Below, piece after piece: positions 8,778 through 18,502 of a stretch of DNA of 64,000 nt. The stretch spans positions 1 through 64,000 of the forward strand of contig JBAYJD010000005.1 of the NCBI GenBank assembly GCA_041665305.1, in the 5' to 3' direction. This DNA comes from YA12-FULL-51-18 sp041665305 (lineage in GTDB: Bacteria; Elusimicrobiota; Elusimicrobia; Elusimicrobiales; UBA9959). The notes under the pieces were generated by a model. It saw only the letters and a list, made by a program, of their open reading frames with translations. It was not told the DNA's origin and made no database searches. How positions within the stretch are numbered: position 1 is the first letter of the stretch; every line of letters starts with the position of its first letter. Made by a program: the position numbers and the translations under genes.

Positions 8778-8830
8778 AAAAATTTTTGCCGCAAAAATTT
8801 TTACCGTACCCCGCCCTTTGGGCGGGGTTT
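8778..8830. terminator. Composite palindrome and terminator between rpsT and holA
   Basis: A palindrome at 8778-8802 (arms AAAAATTTTTGC/GCAAAAATTTTT) is followed by the hairpin CCCCGCCC-TTT-GGGCGGGG at 8809-8827 and a T run. It lies between convergent genes and overlaps the holA stop codon, so it can serve both directions. Confidence 0.75.
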
Positions 8831-9818
8831 AACTCTTTCGTGTAATCTCAAAGATCAACTGCTTTATCAGCAGCCTCGGGTCCCTGCCTGAGGAGGATTT
8901 CAGCATCGCCTCCACCTCCAGACAGCGGTTCAGGCAGCGCAAAAGTTTTTCAAGCGTGAAGCCTTCCGCGGCGCCCAGAAGCCTGCGGTAATAGCCCGGA
9001 TTCATTCCCAGGGACTCTCCCTGTCCGGAGGCCGCGGCTTTTTTTACCCTCAGAAGCTTTTCAACTATGTAGGCCGTGGTCACGGCCAGGCCCACCGGTT
9101 CCACGCCTTCCGCCATCATTTTGTCGGCTATCTCCGAGGCCAGCGGCCCATTCTTCGCCTGTACGGCGTTGGAAAATTCAAAAGGGTTCAGGGTCCTGGA
9201 GAATCCGGCCGATTCCATGATGTCTTCCGGTTCCAGCTGCTTTTCGCTCCCTTGTTTCCAGGCGGCGAGCTTGGCCGCTTCCTGTTTAAGCGTCGCGGCG
9301 TCGTAGGAGGACATCTCCGCCAGCAGTTCCAGGGCTTCGATAGAAGCCCGTATGCCTTCTTTTGCCAGCAGGGTCCTGGCGTAAATAGCGGCTTCGGCGC
9401 CCTCCAGGGGGGCGAAATGCGCGAGGGCGGAGGCCGGCGACAGGCTTTCTATAAGAAGTTCGGCGGAGTCCGTTTTTTTATCCAGCAGGAGCACCAGCAT
9501 GGCGGCTTCGGAAGGAGCCTTCAGATAGGCGGCCAGTTCCGCGGCCGGTTCTTTTTTTAATTTTTCCGCGCCCTTGAGCAGGATGATGCGCGTATCGGCC
9601 ATAAGCCCCGGGGTCATGGCCGCCAGGATCAGGTCGGTAATGTCGGCGGTCTCCGCGTCGTATTCCGAAAAATTAAAAGCGTCGAGTTTGAAGGAGGCCA
9701 GCAGCTTCTCTATGGCCTCGGCTTTGAAGGTCCGTTCCTCGCCCGCCAGGCAGCAGACCGGCCTGGTTTTACGACCGGTCCATTCCTTTATAAGGTCCGC
9801 GGGAGAAAGTGTGATCAT
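8829..9818 (-). CDS. holA: DNA polymerase III subunit delta
   Basis: Delta opens the beta sliding clamp within the clamp-loader complex. At 329 residues it has the usual length. The N-terminal part (LAGEERTFKAEAIEKLLASF, then a delta-type segment ADTRIILLKGAEKLKK) corresponds to a degenerate AAA+ fold without Walker motifs. The helical C-terminal collar includes LLIKQLIFEITRK. It is downstream of the LptE-like gene on the minus strand with a 58-base gap, an arrangement (lptE-holA) common in Gram-negative genomes and supportive of both calls. Confidence 0.92.
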   Translation of the reverse strand: MITLSPADLIKEWTGRKTRPVCCLAGEERTFKAEAIEKLLASFKLDAFNFSEYDAETADITDLILAAMTPGLMADTRIILLKGAEKLKKEPAAELAAYLKAPSEAAMLVLLLDKKTDSAELLIESLSPASALAHFAPLEGAEAAIYARTLLAKEGIRASIEALELLAEMSSYDAATLKQEAAKLAAWKQGSEKQLEPEDIMESAGFSRTLNPFEFSNAVQAKNGPLASEIADKMMAEGVEPVGLAVTTAYIVEKLLRVKKAAASGQGESLGMNPGYYRRLLGAAEGFTLEKLLRCLNRCLEVEAMLKSSSGRDPRLLIKQLIFEITRKS

Positions 9819-9876
9819 AAAACCAGGTTTAAAACCGGAGGTTTAAAACTCAAGCCCGGCGCTCATAAGGCCTTGC

Positions 9877-10491
9877 TCACCTGGCCCCCGCCGCCGGGGT
9901 GGTGGAGGTTTCCACGGCCGGGGGGATGCCCTGCGGTATCTTTTTTCGACTGGCGCTGCTGGTGGACCCGAACCCCTCCACGGTGCGCTTGACGATGTCC
10001 TTGGCCAGTATCTCCCAGAGGACTTCGCGGGCGGCCTCTTCCGTCATGCCGCCGGGCAGGGTGGAGGCGGAATAGATCCTCACGGCCTGGAGGGCCGGTT
10101 CTTCCCACAGGTAACGGTTGGCGGCCTTATCCAGGAAATGAACGGAGACCAGGACATTAAGCTTGTAGACGGTCGGGACCAGATTCACATCATACTGGAT
10201 CGGGGTGAGGATATAATGGTTGATCTCTCCCACGATAACGCCCTGGGCGGAACTTTCCGGGGAGACGGTGTACTCGCCGTTCTTCAGGAATTCGTCTATG
10301 GTCTTGAGCGTCAGCTTCTCTTCAAGCCCGAACTGCGGCGTTTTGTTGGCGAAGGGCCTGACGGAAATGCGTTTTATGTACTGCGGAAGCTTCTGCTCCG
10401 CCGGCCGGTATGTCACCTCGGAAGTGGAACAGGCGGAGAGCAACGCGACGGCCGCCGCCGTTACGGCCAGATAATAGTTCTTTGTAGTCAT
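9877..10491 (-). CDS. lptE: LptE-like outer-membrane LPS-assembly lipoprotein
   Basis: LptE plugs the LptD barrel that inserts lipopolysaccharide in the outer membrane. The start is placed at the internal ATG (MTTKNYYLAVTAAAVALLSACSTSE), where GGGGG precedes the codon. This gives a lipoprotein signal with lipobox LSAC. The mature part shows the LPS-assembly lipoprotein pattern: a TYRPAEQKLPQYIKRISVRPFANKTPQFGLEEKLT opening, then a strand-rich core with KLNVLVSVHFLDKAANRYLWEE. The Ser/Thr/Pro-rich tail is probably disordered. Position next to holA supports LptE. A general lipoprotein of the GNA1162/LptE fold remains possible. Confidence 0.8.
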   Translation of the reverse strand: MTTKNYYLAVTAAAVALLSACSTSEVTYRPAEQKLPQYIKRISVRPFANKTPQFGLEEKLTLKTIDEFLKNGEYTVSPESSAQGVIVGEINHYILTPIQYDVNLVPTVYKLNVLVSVHFLDKAANRYLWEEPALQAVRIYSASTLPGGMTEEAAREVLWEILAKDIVKRTVEGFGSTSSASRKKIPQGIPPAVETSTTPAAGAR

Positions 10492-10517
10492 GGATCCCCC
10501 GGTTTTAAGAGTTATTG

Positions 10518-10567
10518 AAAATTTTTGCGGCAAAAATTTTTACCATATCCCGCCCTTCGGGGCGGGG
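10518..10567. repeat. Composite palindrome upstream of lptE
   Basis: This is another copy of the AAAATTTTTGC/GCAAAAATTTTT palindrome (10518-10541) followed by a CCCGCCC...GGGCGGG hairpin at 10549-10567. It sits between ybeY and lptE and would terminate the upstream operon on either strand. Confidence 0.7.
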
Positions 10568-10698
10568 CCGCCGATACTTAATTTTACCAGATTATTGAGC
10601 CCTGCGTAAGTAATGCCCGCGCCGGCCGGGCCGATCTTGGAGCGAAATCCGCGGATACCTCGGCGGCTTATGAGCCCTGTTCTCGAATTCCAGCCGTC

Positions 10699-11240
10699 TT
10701 AAGAGTAACTCAGCTCCCTGAGCAGGCGGACAGTTTTTTTGTTCATTTTTAGGCGCTGGGCCGCGGTGGCGTCGTCCATGCCCGAGAGGTGCAGCGCCCC
10801 GTGTACGGCGAGAATGAGGAGTTCCGTCTCCAGGCTGTGTCCCATTTTCGCGGCCTGGCGGCGGGCCGCGGGCAGGCAGATATAGATATCCCCGAACGGC
10901 GCCGTTTCACCCGGCGGGGAGAAGGCCGGCCTGGCATGGTTGAAAGCGATCACATCGGTGGCTCCGGCGTGGGAGAGGAACGCTTTGTTAAGGCGCTTTA
11001 TTTCCGTGTCCGAAACAACGACCAGATTAAGAACGCCTCCGGCTTTTTTACCTGAGGCCGCGGCGAGGACGGCTTTTTTCAGCAGCGGGGAAAGTTCCCT
11101 CGCCAGGCCCGGCGTTCCGGATTTGAAGAAAACGGCGGCGGACAGGTTCCCTTCCGCGCCTTTTTGCGGCCGGCCGCCCCTCCCCGGTCCTTCCCCGGCC
11201 CGGCGGCTTTTTGCCGGCTTGCGGCGGTTTCCGCCGGAAA

Positions 11241-11250
<10 letters not shown>
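10699..11250 (-). CDS. ybeY: YbeY-like endoribonuclease with altered active-site residues
   Basis: YbeY is a metal-dependent RNase acting in 16S rRNA 3' maturation and ribosome quality control. The start is set at the ATG overlapping the last bases of glgC (MAIVSGGNRR), giving 183 residues; the frame remains open further upstream but reads antisense-like sequence. The core is recognisable: LVVVSDTEIKRLNKAF, TDVIAF, and HGALHLSGMDD. Two conserved positions differ. The third metal ligand of the HxxxHxxxxxH motif is Asp, not His, and the Arg that usually follows the LN..(Y/F) motif is Leu. It is the last gene of a five-gene minus-strand run from thyX. Confidence 0.85.
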
Positions 11251-12449
<1,199 letters not shown>

Positions 12450-12477
12450 AGATCCTCCGTTATTTATGCGGGGCCCC

Positions 12478-13176
12478 TCAGCTGAGCATGTCCAGGATTT
12501 CCCTGAGGTCCCGCCCTATGCACAGGAACACCGGCTTATCCACGGCCGTGTAATTCTTGATGCGCTGTTCCCTGAGCTCCCGCGTCGCCAGGATCAGTTC
12601 GTCCAGGTGGCGGGCTTCGCGTACCACGATCATCTCCTGTTCGTCAAGGCCGTAGGACTGGAAGAAATTTTCCTGGATCTCCCTGTATCTGGAGACGACG
12701 GCCGCCCTGACGGTCAGCAGCTTCTGGCGCTCCTCCTCGGAGAGTTCGTACCACAGATGCGATTTGACCACCGGGTGGAGGAGCATGAATTTGTGCCGGC
12801 CGAACGAGTCCTTGGGCAGAAAGCCGAATTCCAGGTCCTTTTTCAGCGCCGAGGACTCGTCCGCGTGATAAACGCCCAGGTAGGAGTGGGCGGCGTGGAA
12901 ATAGCGGCCCGCGCCGACCGAGAAGGTCTTGGCGCAGATCTCCTGCAAATATTCCAGGTTGTCCGAAATGCGCCAGAAAAGGATGTCGGCGCCGGCCTTA
13001 AGCCCCGTGGTCATGTAGGTCCGGAGGAAAACCTTTTCCTGGCAGGCGCCCACCATGTTCTCAAATTCCTGCTTCGCGGCGATCTTTTCATTGGAAATGA
13101 GCCGCCTGAACTTCGGGTCCAGTTTCAGGAACATGAAGCTGGAAAAAATGTTAGTCGATCTTTTTATCTTTTCCAT
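12478..13176 (-). CDS. Chlorite dismutase/HemQ-fold protein without the usual heme-ligand histidine
   Basis: The 232 residues fit the Cld/HemQ family: an opening FMFLKLDPKFRRL, then a second half-domain with FMLLHPVVKSHLWYELSEEERQKLL and the closing REARHLDELILATRELREQRIKNY. HemQ proteins are coproheme decarboxylases of the heme pathway. Aligned by eye, the segment that normally reads (R/E)HGxxGRKY and carries the proximal heme His reads VRAAVVSRY here, with Arg at the His position. A heme-independent or divergent role is therefore likely. The first 26 bases overlap the upstream gene, and AAGGAAAG precedes the ATG. No hem genes are in the window. Confidence 0.7.
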   Translation of the reverse strand: MEKIKRSTNIFSSFMFLKLDPKFRRLISNEKIAAKQEFENMVGACQEKVFLRTYMTTGLKAGADILFWRISDNLEYLQEICAKTFSVGAGRYFHAAHSYLGVYHADESSALKKDLEFGFLPKDSFGRHKFMLLHPVVKSHLWYELSEEERQKLLTVRAAVVSRYREIQENFFQSYGLDEQEMIVVREARHLDELILATRELREQRIKNYTAVDKPVFLCIGRDLREILDMLS

Positions 13177-14032
13177 CCGTTCTTTCCTTGGCTGGTTCGC
13201 CGGTTTTGGGGTACCTGGGGTTTATGAAATGCAGGCCCGGTTTCAGGATCTCGGTCAGGGTTTCGTCGGCCAGTCCGGTCTCTACTTCCATGATAAGGTA
13301 TTTCCTGCCGGACCTTTCCAGCAGCGCGGTCCTGGGGACCAGCATCGTGTCCTCGCTCCTGCCCACGAACAGGAAGCCGTCGAACCGCCCGCCTATCCTT
13401 ATGCCGGTCTGGAGCGTGGTCACCTCCAGCCAGAGCCTGTTGAAGTAAGGGCTGCCTTTCAGGCGTATGAAGTCCGACAGCGTCGTCTTGAGCTTGAGAT
13501 CGCTGTTCTTGCCGGAGGCGAGCTCGGCGGTCATGCCGGGTTCCAGATTCGAATAAAGTTTTTCCGTGTTCCTGCCGACGATGACCACCCGTTTCGCCAC
13601 CGTGAACAGCCTGTCGCCCTTATAGACCTTGGTATGGGCTTGCGCGTGGATCTTTGTAACGATCCCGGGGAAGGGGGGTTTGATCGGGTAATAATCAAAG
13701 ACGCCTTTCCAACGGCTTTCCGTCTGCTGCCTGGAGTTCTCGTTGGTGGAATCCAGAAGCGCCGCCATTTCGATGGAGACCAGGCGGGCCATCACGCCTT
13801 CCACCGTGACCTGGTCGAAAAGGTCCACCATCACGTCTTCCACGCGGCCGTCGAAAGGGGCGTAGATGTCGTAGGTGTCCTGCGCCGTGGCCACCCCCGT
13901 GATCTTGGCGAACACTTCGATGTCGCCTCTTTTTATGGTCTGTTCGGAGTCTCCCACCATAACGGCGGGTCCGGCCTGGGCGGAGGCCCGGGGGACGGCG
14001 GAAAACAAGGCACAGAGGATCAGCGGTATCAT
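13151..14032 (-). CDS. Secreted membrane-fusion-protein-like (HlyD/RND adaptor) protein
   Basis: The 293-residue protein starts with a Sec signal peptide (MIPLILCALFSAVPRASAQA). It then has a split lipoyl/barrel-sandwich domain: IYAPFDGRVEDVMVDLFDQV in one half and IKPPFPGIVTKIHAQAHTKVYKGDRLFTVA in the other, with only a very short helical hairpin between. A beta-barrel-like C-terminal part follows (VPRTALLERSGRKYLIMEVETG). Such adaptors normally link an inner-membrane transporter to an outer-membrane channel, but neither partner is nearby. The start overlaps the thyX stop by four bases (ATGA), implying translational coupling. No lipobox is seen, so it may be free in the periplasm. Confidence 0.75.
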   Translation of the reverse strand: MIPLILCALFSAVPRASAQAGPAVMVGDSEQTIKRGDIEVFAKITGVATAQDTYDIYAPFDGRVEDVMVDLFDQVTVEGVMARLVSIEMAALLDSTNENSRQQTESRWKGVFDYYPIKPPFPGIVTKIHAQAHTKVYKGDRLFTVAKRVVIVGRNTEKLYSNLEPGMTAELASGKNSDLKLKTTLSDFIRLKGSPYFNRLWLEVTTLQTGIRIGGRFDGFLFVGRSEDTMLVPRTALLERSGRKYLIMEVETGLADETLTEILKPGLHFINPRYPKTGEPAKERTDGKDKKID

Positions 14033-14733
14033 TGTTCTTTGTCCGCCGTCTGGCGCTGTTTTTTAAAAGCTTCCCAGGTCCAGGGCATCTTCGCCTTGAA
14101 GATCCCGGCTATGACGGCGGCGTATTCCCGTATTTCCAGCTGCGCGTGGGAGTCCATCCGGAGCGACAGGAAATTCATCAGGCTGCGGGCGTTCACCGTC
14201 CAGTGGAACTGGGTGTACTGCGCCACGGGCAGGGCCATGCGGGCCATCTCGCGCGCCACCCCCTTCTCAAGAAGGCTGCGGTAGGCCGCGTAGGAGGCGT
14301 CCAGGGACGCCGTGTAGATCTCCAGAAGCTGTTCGTTGTCGAGGGTCCCCGACTTCACCGAACCCTGGCGGTTGATCTTATCCTGGACGCGGAACTCCGA
14401 CGGGACATAAAACTCCTCCAGGACCTCCGTGTACCGCGCGCTGACCTCATTGTATGAAGCCATCCTGTGCCGCATCCATTGGCGCGCCACGAAGATGGGA
14501 AGCTTTATGTGGAACTGGAAAACGCTGTGTTCGAAAGGGGAGTGATGGGCGTGCGCCAGCAGGTATTCCACTAGCTTTTTGTCTTTTTCCTCGCCTTTCG
14601 ACTTGGAGCCGAAGGTGACCCTGGCGGATTCCACCGCGCGCTGGTCGCCGCCCATGAAGTCCACGAGCCTGACGAACCCCTTATCCAGAACCTTGCATAC
14701 ATTACCGGTCTGTTGTTCCGATGCGGCGGCCAT
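14029..14733 (-). CDS. thyX: Flavin-dependent thymidylate synthase
   Basis: ThyX methylates dUMP to dTMP using FAD, NADPH and methylenetetrahydrofolate. The 234-residue sequence contains the family signature RHRMASYNEVSARY (about 88-101; consensus RHRxxSxNExSxR) and the HHSPFEHSVFQF segment. The C-terminal region ARSLMNFLSLRMDSHAQLEIREYA includes the Arg that activates dUMP. It is the first gene of the minus-strand run ending at ybeY. Its presence suggests that this organism uses ThyX and not ThyA, although ThyA could be elsewhere. Confidence 0.96.
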   Translation of the reverse strand: MAAASEQQTGNVCKVLDKGFVRLVDFMGGDQRAVESARVTFGSKSKGEEKDKKLVEYLLAHAHHSPFEHSVFQFHIKLPIFVARQWMRHRMASYNEVSARYTEVLEEFYVPSEFRVQDKINRQGSVKSGTLDNEQLLEIYTASLDASYAAYRSLLEKGVAREMARMALPVAQYTQFHWTVNARSLMNFLSLRMDSHAQLEIREYAAVIAGIFKAKMPWTWEAFKKQRQTADKEQ

Positions 14734-14820
14734 TGTCCCTCCGGTATGGAATACGGTAGAATTTGGTCAAATCTCCGGTAAAATTATATACTTTTAACAT
14801 CCGGGAAGTCTATTTGTATT

Positions 14821-14844
14821 AAAAATTTTTGCGGCAAAAATTTT
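14821..14844. repeat. AT-rich palindrome between thyX and mazG
   Basis: AAAAATTTTTGCGGCAAAAA continues with TTTT. It is a member of the dispersed palindrome family, here without the accompanying GC hairpin, located between divergent genes. Confidence 0.65.
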
Positions 14845-14871
14845 ACCTCAACTTCCGGCGCAGGGATCGAT

Positions 14872-15291
14872 ATGATAAAAGGACGGCGTCAAGCGGAGCT
14901 TGGGAAAAGCCGGCGGTTCTCGGATCTTGTGAAGATCATGGAGTTGCTGCTGGGTCCAGGCGGCTGCCCGTGGGACCGCAAACAGACCCATAAGACGCTG
15001 CTGAAATATCTCAAGGAAGAGGCCGGCGAAGTGGCCCTGGCCGTAAAGAACAACGACTGGGAGAACCTTAAAGAAGAGCTGGGCGATGTGCTGCTCCAGG
15101 TGGTCTTTCACAGCGCCTTGGCCCGCAAGTCCGGACGGTTCGATATCGCCGATGTGATAGAGACCATAAACGCCAAAATGGTCCGCCGCCATCCGCATGT
15201 TTTCGGCGGGCGCAGGTTGTCCACCCCCGCGCAGGTGCTGGTCGAGTGGAAGAAGATAAAAAAGCTAGAGAAGTCCGGCCGGAAGCCGTAA
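14872..15291 (+). CDS. mazG: MazG-type nucleotide pyrophosphohydrolase
   Basis: MazG-family enzymes hydrolyse (d)NTPs to monophosphates and pyrophosphate, cleaning damaged or excess nucleotides. The 139 residues form one MazG domain: CPWDRKQTHKTLLKYLKEEAGEVALAV includes the EExxE metal-binding helix, and ENLKEELGDVLLQVVFHS carries the second ExxD helix. KMVRRHPHVFGG is the conserved end of the domain. Full E. coli MazG has two such domains. This is a single-domain form. It stands alone on the plus strand, divergent from thyX. Confidence 0.93.
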   Translation: MIKGRRQAELGKSRRFSDLVKIMELLLGPGGCPWDRKQTHKTLLKYLKEEAGEVALAVKNNDWENLKEELGDVLLQVVFHSALARKSGRFDIADVIETINAKMVRRHPHVFGGRRLSTPAQVLVEWKKIKKLEKSGRKP

Positions 15292-15368
15292 AGCGGGTGC
15301 GGGTCAGAATTATCACGGGAAAAACCAGATGTTCCTGCGTACATTAGGGATTTTCCAGAACAGCATCT

Positions 15369-15435
15369 ACGATAGCGTGCCCGGCAACCCCACACCCCCG
15401 GCACCCCGCGAACTCACAGTCCTGCCGTTTCCTTA
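15369..15435 (+). repeat. Distal fragment of the uvrC-flanking repeat
   Basis: GATAGCGTGCCCGGCA begins a 67-base segment ending CCTGCCGTTTCCTTA, matching the terminal part of the copies at 4723-4984 and 6388-6651. It is placed between mazG and the GH3 gene, about 9 kb from the full copies. Confidence 0.65.
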
Positions 15436-15464
15436 GATAGCAGTTGGGTGCGGTCGGAGAATGA

Positions 15465-16940
15465 ATGGAGCTCAGAAAACTTGCGCGGCTGATACATCCC
15501 GAGTTCCGGTTCGGTTCCACCACGCTTGAGCAGGCTCTCGGCCTGGTGGAGCTCGGCGTGGGCGGTTTCTGCCTTTACGGCGGCTCCGTAAATGAAGTTT
15601 TTGAGACGGTGAGGACTTTAAGGGCCGCTTCGAAAACTCCGCTCCTCTTCTCCGCCGATTATGAGAACGGCGCCGGCCAGGTCCTCGCGGACGCCACGGA
15701 ACTGCCGTCGAATATGGCCGTCGGCGCGTCCGGCTCCGCGGCGATCGCGCGCCGCAAGGGCGAGATCACCGCGGCCGAGGCTAAAGCCCTCGGAGTGGAC
15801 TGGATCTTCGCTCCCGTGGCGGACCTTGCGGTGAATCCATCCAATCCCATAGTCAATCTGCGCTCCTACGGGGCCGCGCCCGCGCTTGTGTCGGAGCTGG
15901 CCGGCGCCTATATCTCCGGGCTTCACGCTTACGGCGCCGTTTCGACGCTGAAACATTTCCCCGGGCACGGCGAAACTTCCGTGGACTCCCACCTGGTCCT
16001 GCCGGTGCTGGATCGTTCGCTTGAGGACCTGGAAGGCGCCGAGCTTAAGCCTTACCGGTCGCTTCTCGCCCGGGCCGATTCGGTCATGGCGGGGCATCTT
16101 CAACTCCCGGCGCTTGACCCTGATTTCCCGGCGTCCCTTTCCCGGAACATCATTACGGGCCTGTTGCGCGGCTCCATGGGCTATGACGGCTGCGTTATCA
16201 CGGATGCGCTCAACATGAAAGCCGTCGCCGAAGGCGGCGCCGCGGGCCTGACGGCCCTGCTGGCCGGCGCGGATATCCTGCTTTCTCCCGACGACGCCAG
16301 GCGTCTTTACGGGGTCCTTTGCCGCGCCGCGGACGACGGCGTGATAGCCGAACCTATGGTCGACCGCGCTTTAGCCCGCCAGGACGCGCTGGTTAAAAAG
16401 TGCTCCGCGGTCCCTGCGGAGCCGGGAGGACTTTCCCTGGTCGGCTGCGCCGAACACAGGGCTTTCGCGCGCGGGATCTCCGTGAACTGCCTGGCCTGGG
16501 CTTTTCAGCGCAAATCTTTTATCCTCAGGCCGGGGGAGATCGTTTTTTATATGGAGCCCCTCACGCCGCGGGCGGAGTGGCAGGGGAAGGTTTTTGTGGA
16601 AGAACTTGTCCGGCTCGGGGTGCGGGTCGAACCTTTTAGAAGCGGCGCCGCCGGAAAGGTAGTGATCGGCTCTTTCTCCCGGCCCAGGGCTTTCAGCGGG
16701 GCCATTAATCTCAGCGCGGCCGCGGCGGCCGAAATAGAGGGCGTAGTGTCGGGCGGCGGCGAGATCCTTATGTCCGCTTTCGGCAGTCCTTTCGTTTTTG
16801 ACGGTTTTCACAGGCGTCTGGCCGCCGGCCTTTGCGCGTTCGGCGGCCTGGCCGATCTTCAGCGGGGCGCCGCCGCCGTCCTGACCGGAGCCGCCGCGCC
16901 GGGCGGCAAGATGCCGGTCGACCTGAAACTTTATGAATGA
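15465..16940 (+). CDS. nagZ: GH3 beta-N-acetylhexosaminidase, NagZ-like
   Basis: NagZ removes N-acetylglucosamine from peptidoglycan fragments or related chitosaccharides. The 491-residue protein has the GH3 TIM barrel (about 1-320) with the NagZ hallmark KHFPGHGETSVDSHLVLP, which carries the Asp/His acid-base loop, and the nucleophile in VITDALNMKAV. About 170 further residues resemble the extra C-terminal domain of Bacillus-type NagZ; proteobacterial NagZ stops near 340 residues. No signal peptide is evident, so it is likely cytoplasmic. Its last codons overlap the following transporter gene, suggesting uptake and cleavage of amino-sugar compounds. Confidence 0.9.
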   Translation: MELRKLARLIHPEFRFGSTTLEQALGLVELGVGGFCLYGGSVNEVFETVRTLRAASKTPLLFSADYENGAGQVLADATELPSNMAVGASGSAAIARRKGEITAAEAKALGVDWIFAPVADLAVNPSNPIVNLRSYGAAPALVSELAGAYISGLHAYGAVSTLKHFPGHGETSVDSHLVLPVLDRSLEDLEGAELKPYRSLLARADSVMAGHLQLPALDPDFPASLSRNIITGLLRGSMGYDGCVITDALNMKAVAEGGAAGLTALLAGADILLSPDDARRLYGVLCRAADDGVIAEPMVDRALARQDALVKKCSAVPAEPGGLSLVGCAEHRAFARGISVNCLAWAFQRKSFILRPGEIVFYMEPLTPRAEWQGKVFVEELVRLGVRVEPFRSGAAGKVVIGSFSRPRAFSGAINLSAAAAAEIEGVVSGGGEILMSAFGSPFVFDGFHRRLAAGLCAFGGLADLQRGAAAVLTGAAAPGGKMPVDLKLYE

Positions 16941-18411
16941 AACCGAGGCTCTTGAGCGGATAAGCACCCTGGGTCCGGCCGATTATCTATGGGTCGCCCT
17001 GGCGGTGGCGGCGCTGCTGGCTATCTCCTATTTTAAGGGCAGGGAAGAGACCGACACGCGGGATTATTTTGTCGCCCGCCGCAGGATCCCGGTCTGGGCG
17101 GCCACGCTGTCTTTCGTCGCCACCGAGATCAGCGCCATGACCATCGTCGGAGTGCCGGCCACCGGGTTTAAGGAGAACTGGCAGTATCTGCAATTTTTTA
17201 TCGGTTCGGCCTCGGCCAGGCTGATCATCGCCTATCTGTTCATCCCCGCTTTCTATAAATACGACTGCACCACCATTTACGAATTCCTCAAACACCGTTT
17301 CGGCGCGGGGACGCAGTACGCCGGTTCGTTCTTTTTTTTCGCCACGCGGCTTTTCGCCTCGGGGCTGAGGCTTTACGCCGCTTCTCTGGCGGTGTCTGTC
17401 ATTATGGGCTGGCCGCTTTCCGGCACGCTGGTTTTTTTCACCATGATCAGCATAGCTTTTATCGGTTTCGGCGGCATCAAGGCCGTGATCTGGACCGGCG
17501 CTTTTGAAGCCTTCACTTTTTTTCTAGCCGGCTTTGCGGTGCTGGGTTATCTTTACTGCCACATAAACGGCGGCCTGGGAGCGATAACGGAGATCGCGGG
17601 CAAGGCCGGCAGGCTTTCGCTGTTCAATTTAGGCTGGGGCATGAAAGACCCGAATGTGCTGTGGATAGCCGTCCTTAACGGAGTTTTCGGTTCCATGGCT
17701 TCTTTCGGCACCGACCAGGAACTTATGCAGCGCCTGCTGACCCTTGAAACAAGGCAGGCCAGCCAGAAGACCATAATAGCCACGATCTTTGCGACCATCC
17801 CGCTGCTGGCGCTTTATCTTTCGGTGGGCACGCTGCTGTTCGTTTTCTACGCCCAGCACCCGTCGCTGCCGCTGCCGGACAACGCCGACAAGATCCTTTC
17901 CCACTTCACCGTGCAGGTCCTGCCGGCCGGGCTGAAAGGCATTATCCTGATGGCCATAATCATGGCAAGCATAGATTCCCCGCTCAGTTCGCTCGCTTCT
18001 TCATTCGTCACGGACATCTACAGGCCCCTGCTCAGGAAGGACGGAAGCGAAAAACATTATCTGCTGGTCTCGCGCCTGAGCGTGGCGGCGTTCGGCGTGG
18101 CGCTGGCCTTTATCGCCTACAACTGCCGCAGCGCGCAAGGGATGCTCTGGCTGGCCTACAAGGTCAACGGCGTTACCGCCGGCAGCCTGCTGGGCGTGTT
18201 CCTTCTGGGTTTGCTTACCACCCGCCGGGGCAATAAAGGCAACATCGCGGCGATGTTCATAAGCGCCGCGGCGGCCGGCCTCATGCTTTATCTTTCGGAA
18301 ACGGGGCGGTTGGCCGTGGGTTGGAGCTGGATGATCGTGATAGGCACCGTTCTGACCTTTTCCCTGGGCTGGCTGTTCGGTTGCGCTGCGCCCGGCAAAC
18401 CGCGGATTTGA
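16933..18411 (+). CDS. Sodium:solute symporter (SSS family)
   Basis: This 492-residue integral membrane protein has about 13 hydrophobic segments. SSS features include DYFVARRRIPVWAATLSFVATEISAMTIVGVPATGF near the N-terminus, GFGGIKAVIWTGAFEAFTFF in the middle, and IDSPLSSLASSFVTDIY, the sodium-site helix. It starts eight bases before the end of nagZ, so translation is coupled. The substrate is probably a sugar, amino sugar or sialic-acid-like compound, inferred only from the neighbour. A perfect hairpin begins within its stop codon region. Confidence 0.9.
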   Translation: MNETEALERISTLGPADYLWVALAVAALLAISYFKGREETDTRDYFVARRRIPVWAATLSFVATEISAMTIVGVPATGFKENWQYLQFFIGSASARLIIAYLFIPAFYKYDCTTIYEFLKHRFGAGTQYAGSFFFFATRLFASGLRLYAASLAVSVIMGWPLSGTLVFFTMISIAFIGFGGIKAVIWTGAFEAFTFFLAGFAVLGYLYCHINGGLGAITEIAGKAGRLSLFNLGWGMKDPNVLWIAVLNGVFGSMASFGTDQELMQRLLTLETRQASQKTIIATIFATIPLLALYLSVGTLLFVFYAQHPSLPLPDNADKILSHFTVQVLPAGLKGIILMAIIMASIDSPLSSLASSFVTDIYRPLLRKDGSEKHYLLVSRLSVAAFGVALAFIAYNCRSAQGMLWLAYKVNGVTAGSLLGVFLLGLLTTRRGNKGNIAAMFISAAAAGLMLYLSETGRLAVGWSWMIVIGTVLTFSLGWLFGCAAPGKPRI

Positions 18412-18434
18412 GCGGCATCGCCGCCAAATCCGCG
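18401..18434. terminator. Perfect hairpin overlapping the symporter stop codon
   Basis: CGCGGATTTG at 18401-18410 pairs with CAAATCCGCG at 18425-18434, and GCGGC/GCCGC extends the stem to a three-base loop. No T run follows. It may act as a 3' stabilising hairpin or factor-assisted terminator. Confidence 0.5.
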
Positions 18435-18477
18435 AAGGCGTATGCCGCGCGAAGCGCACCTTGAACTTTGCCGAAGG

Positions 18478-18499
18478 GAAAGTTGCGACTGCAACTTTC
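18478..18499. terminator. Hairpin between convergent genes
   Basis: GAAAGTTGC-GACT-GCAACTTTC is a perfect nine-pair stem located between the ends of the convergent symporter and YtxH-like genes. No clear T run is seen, so the terminator call is tentative. Confidence 0.45.
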
Positions 18500-18502
18500 A
18501 GG

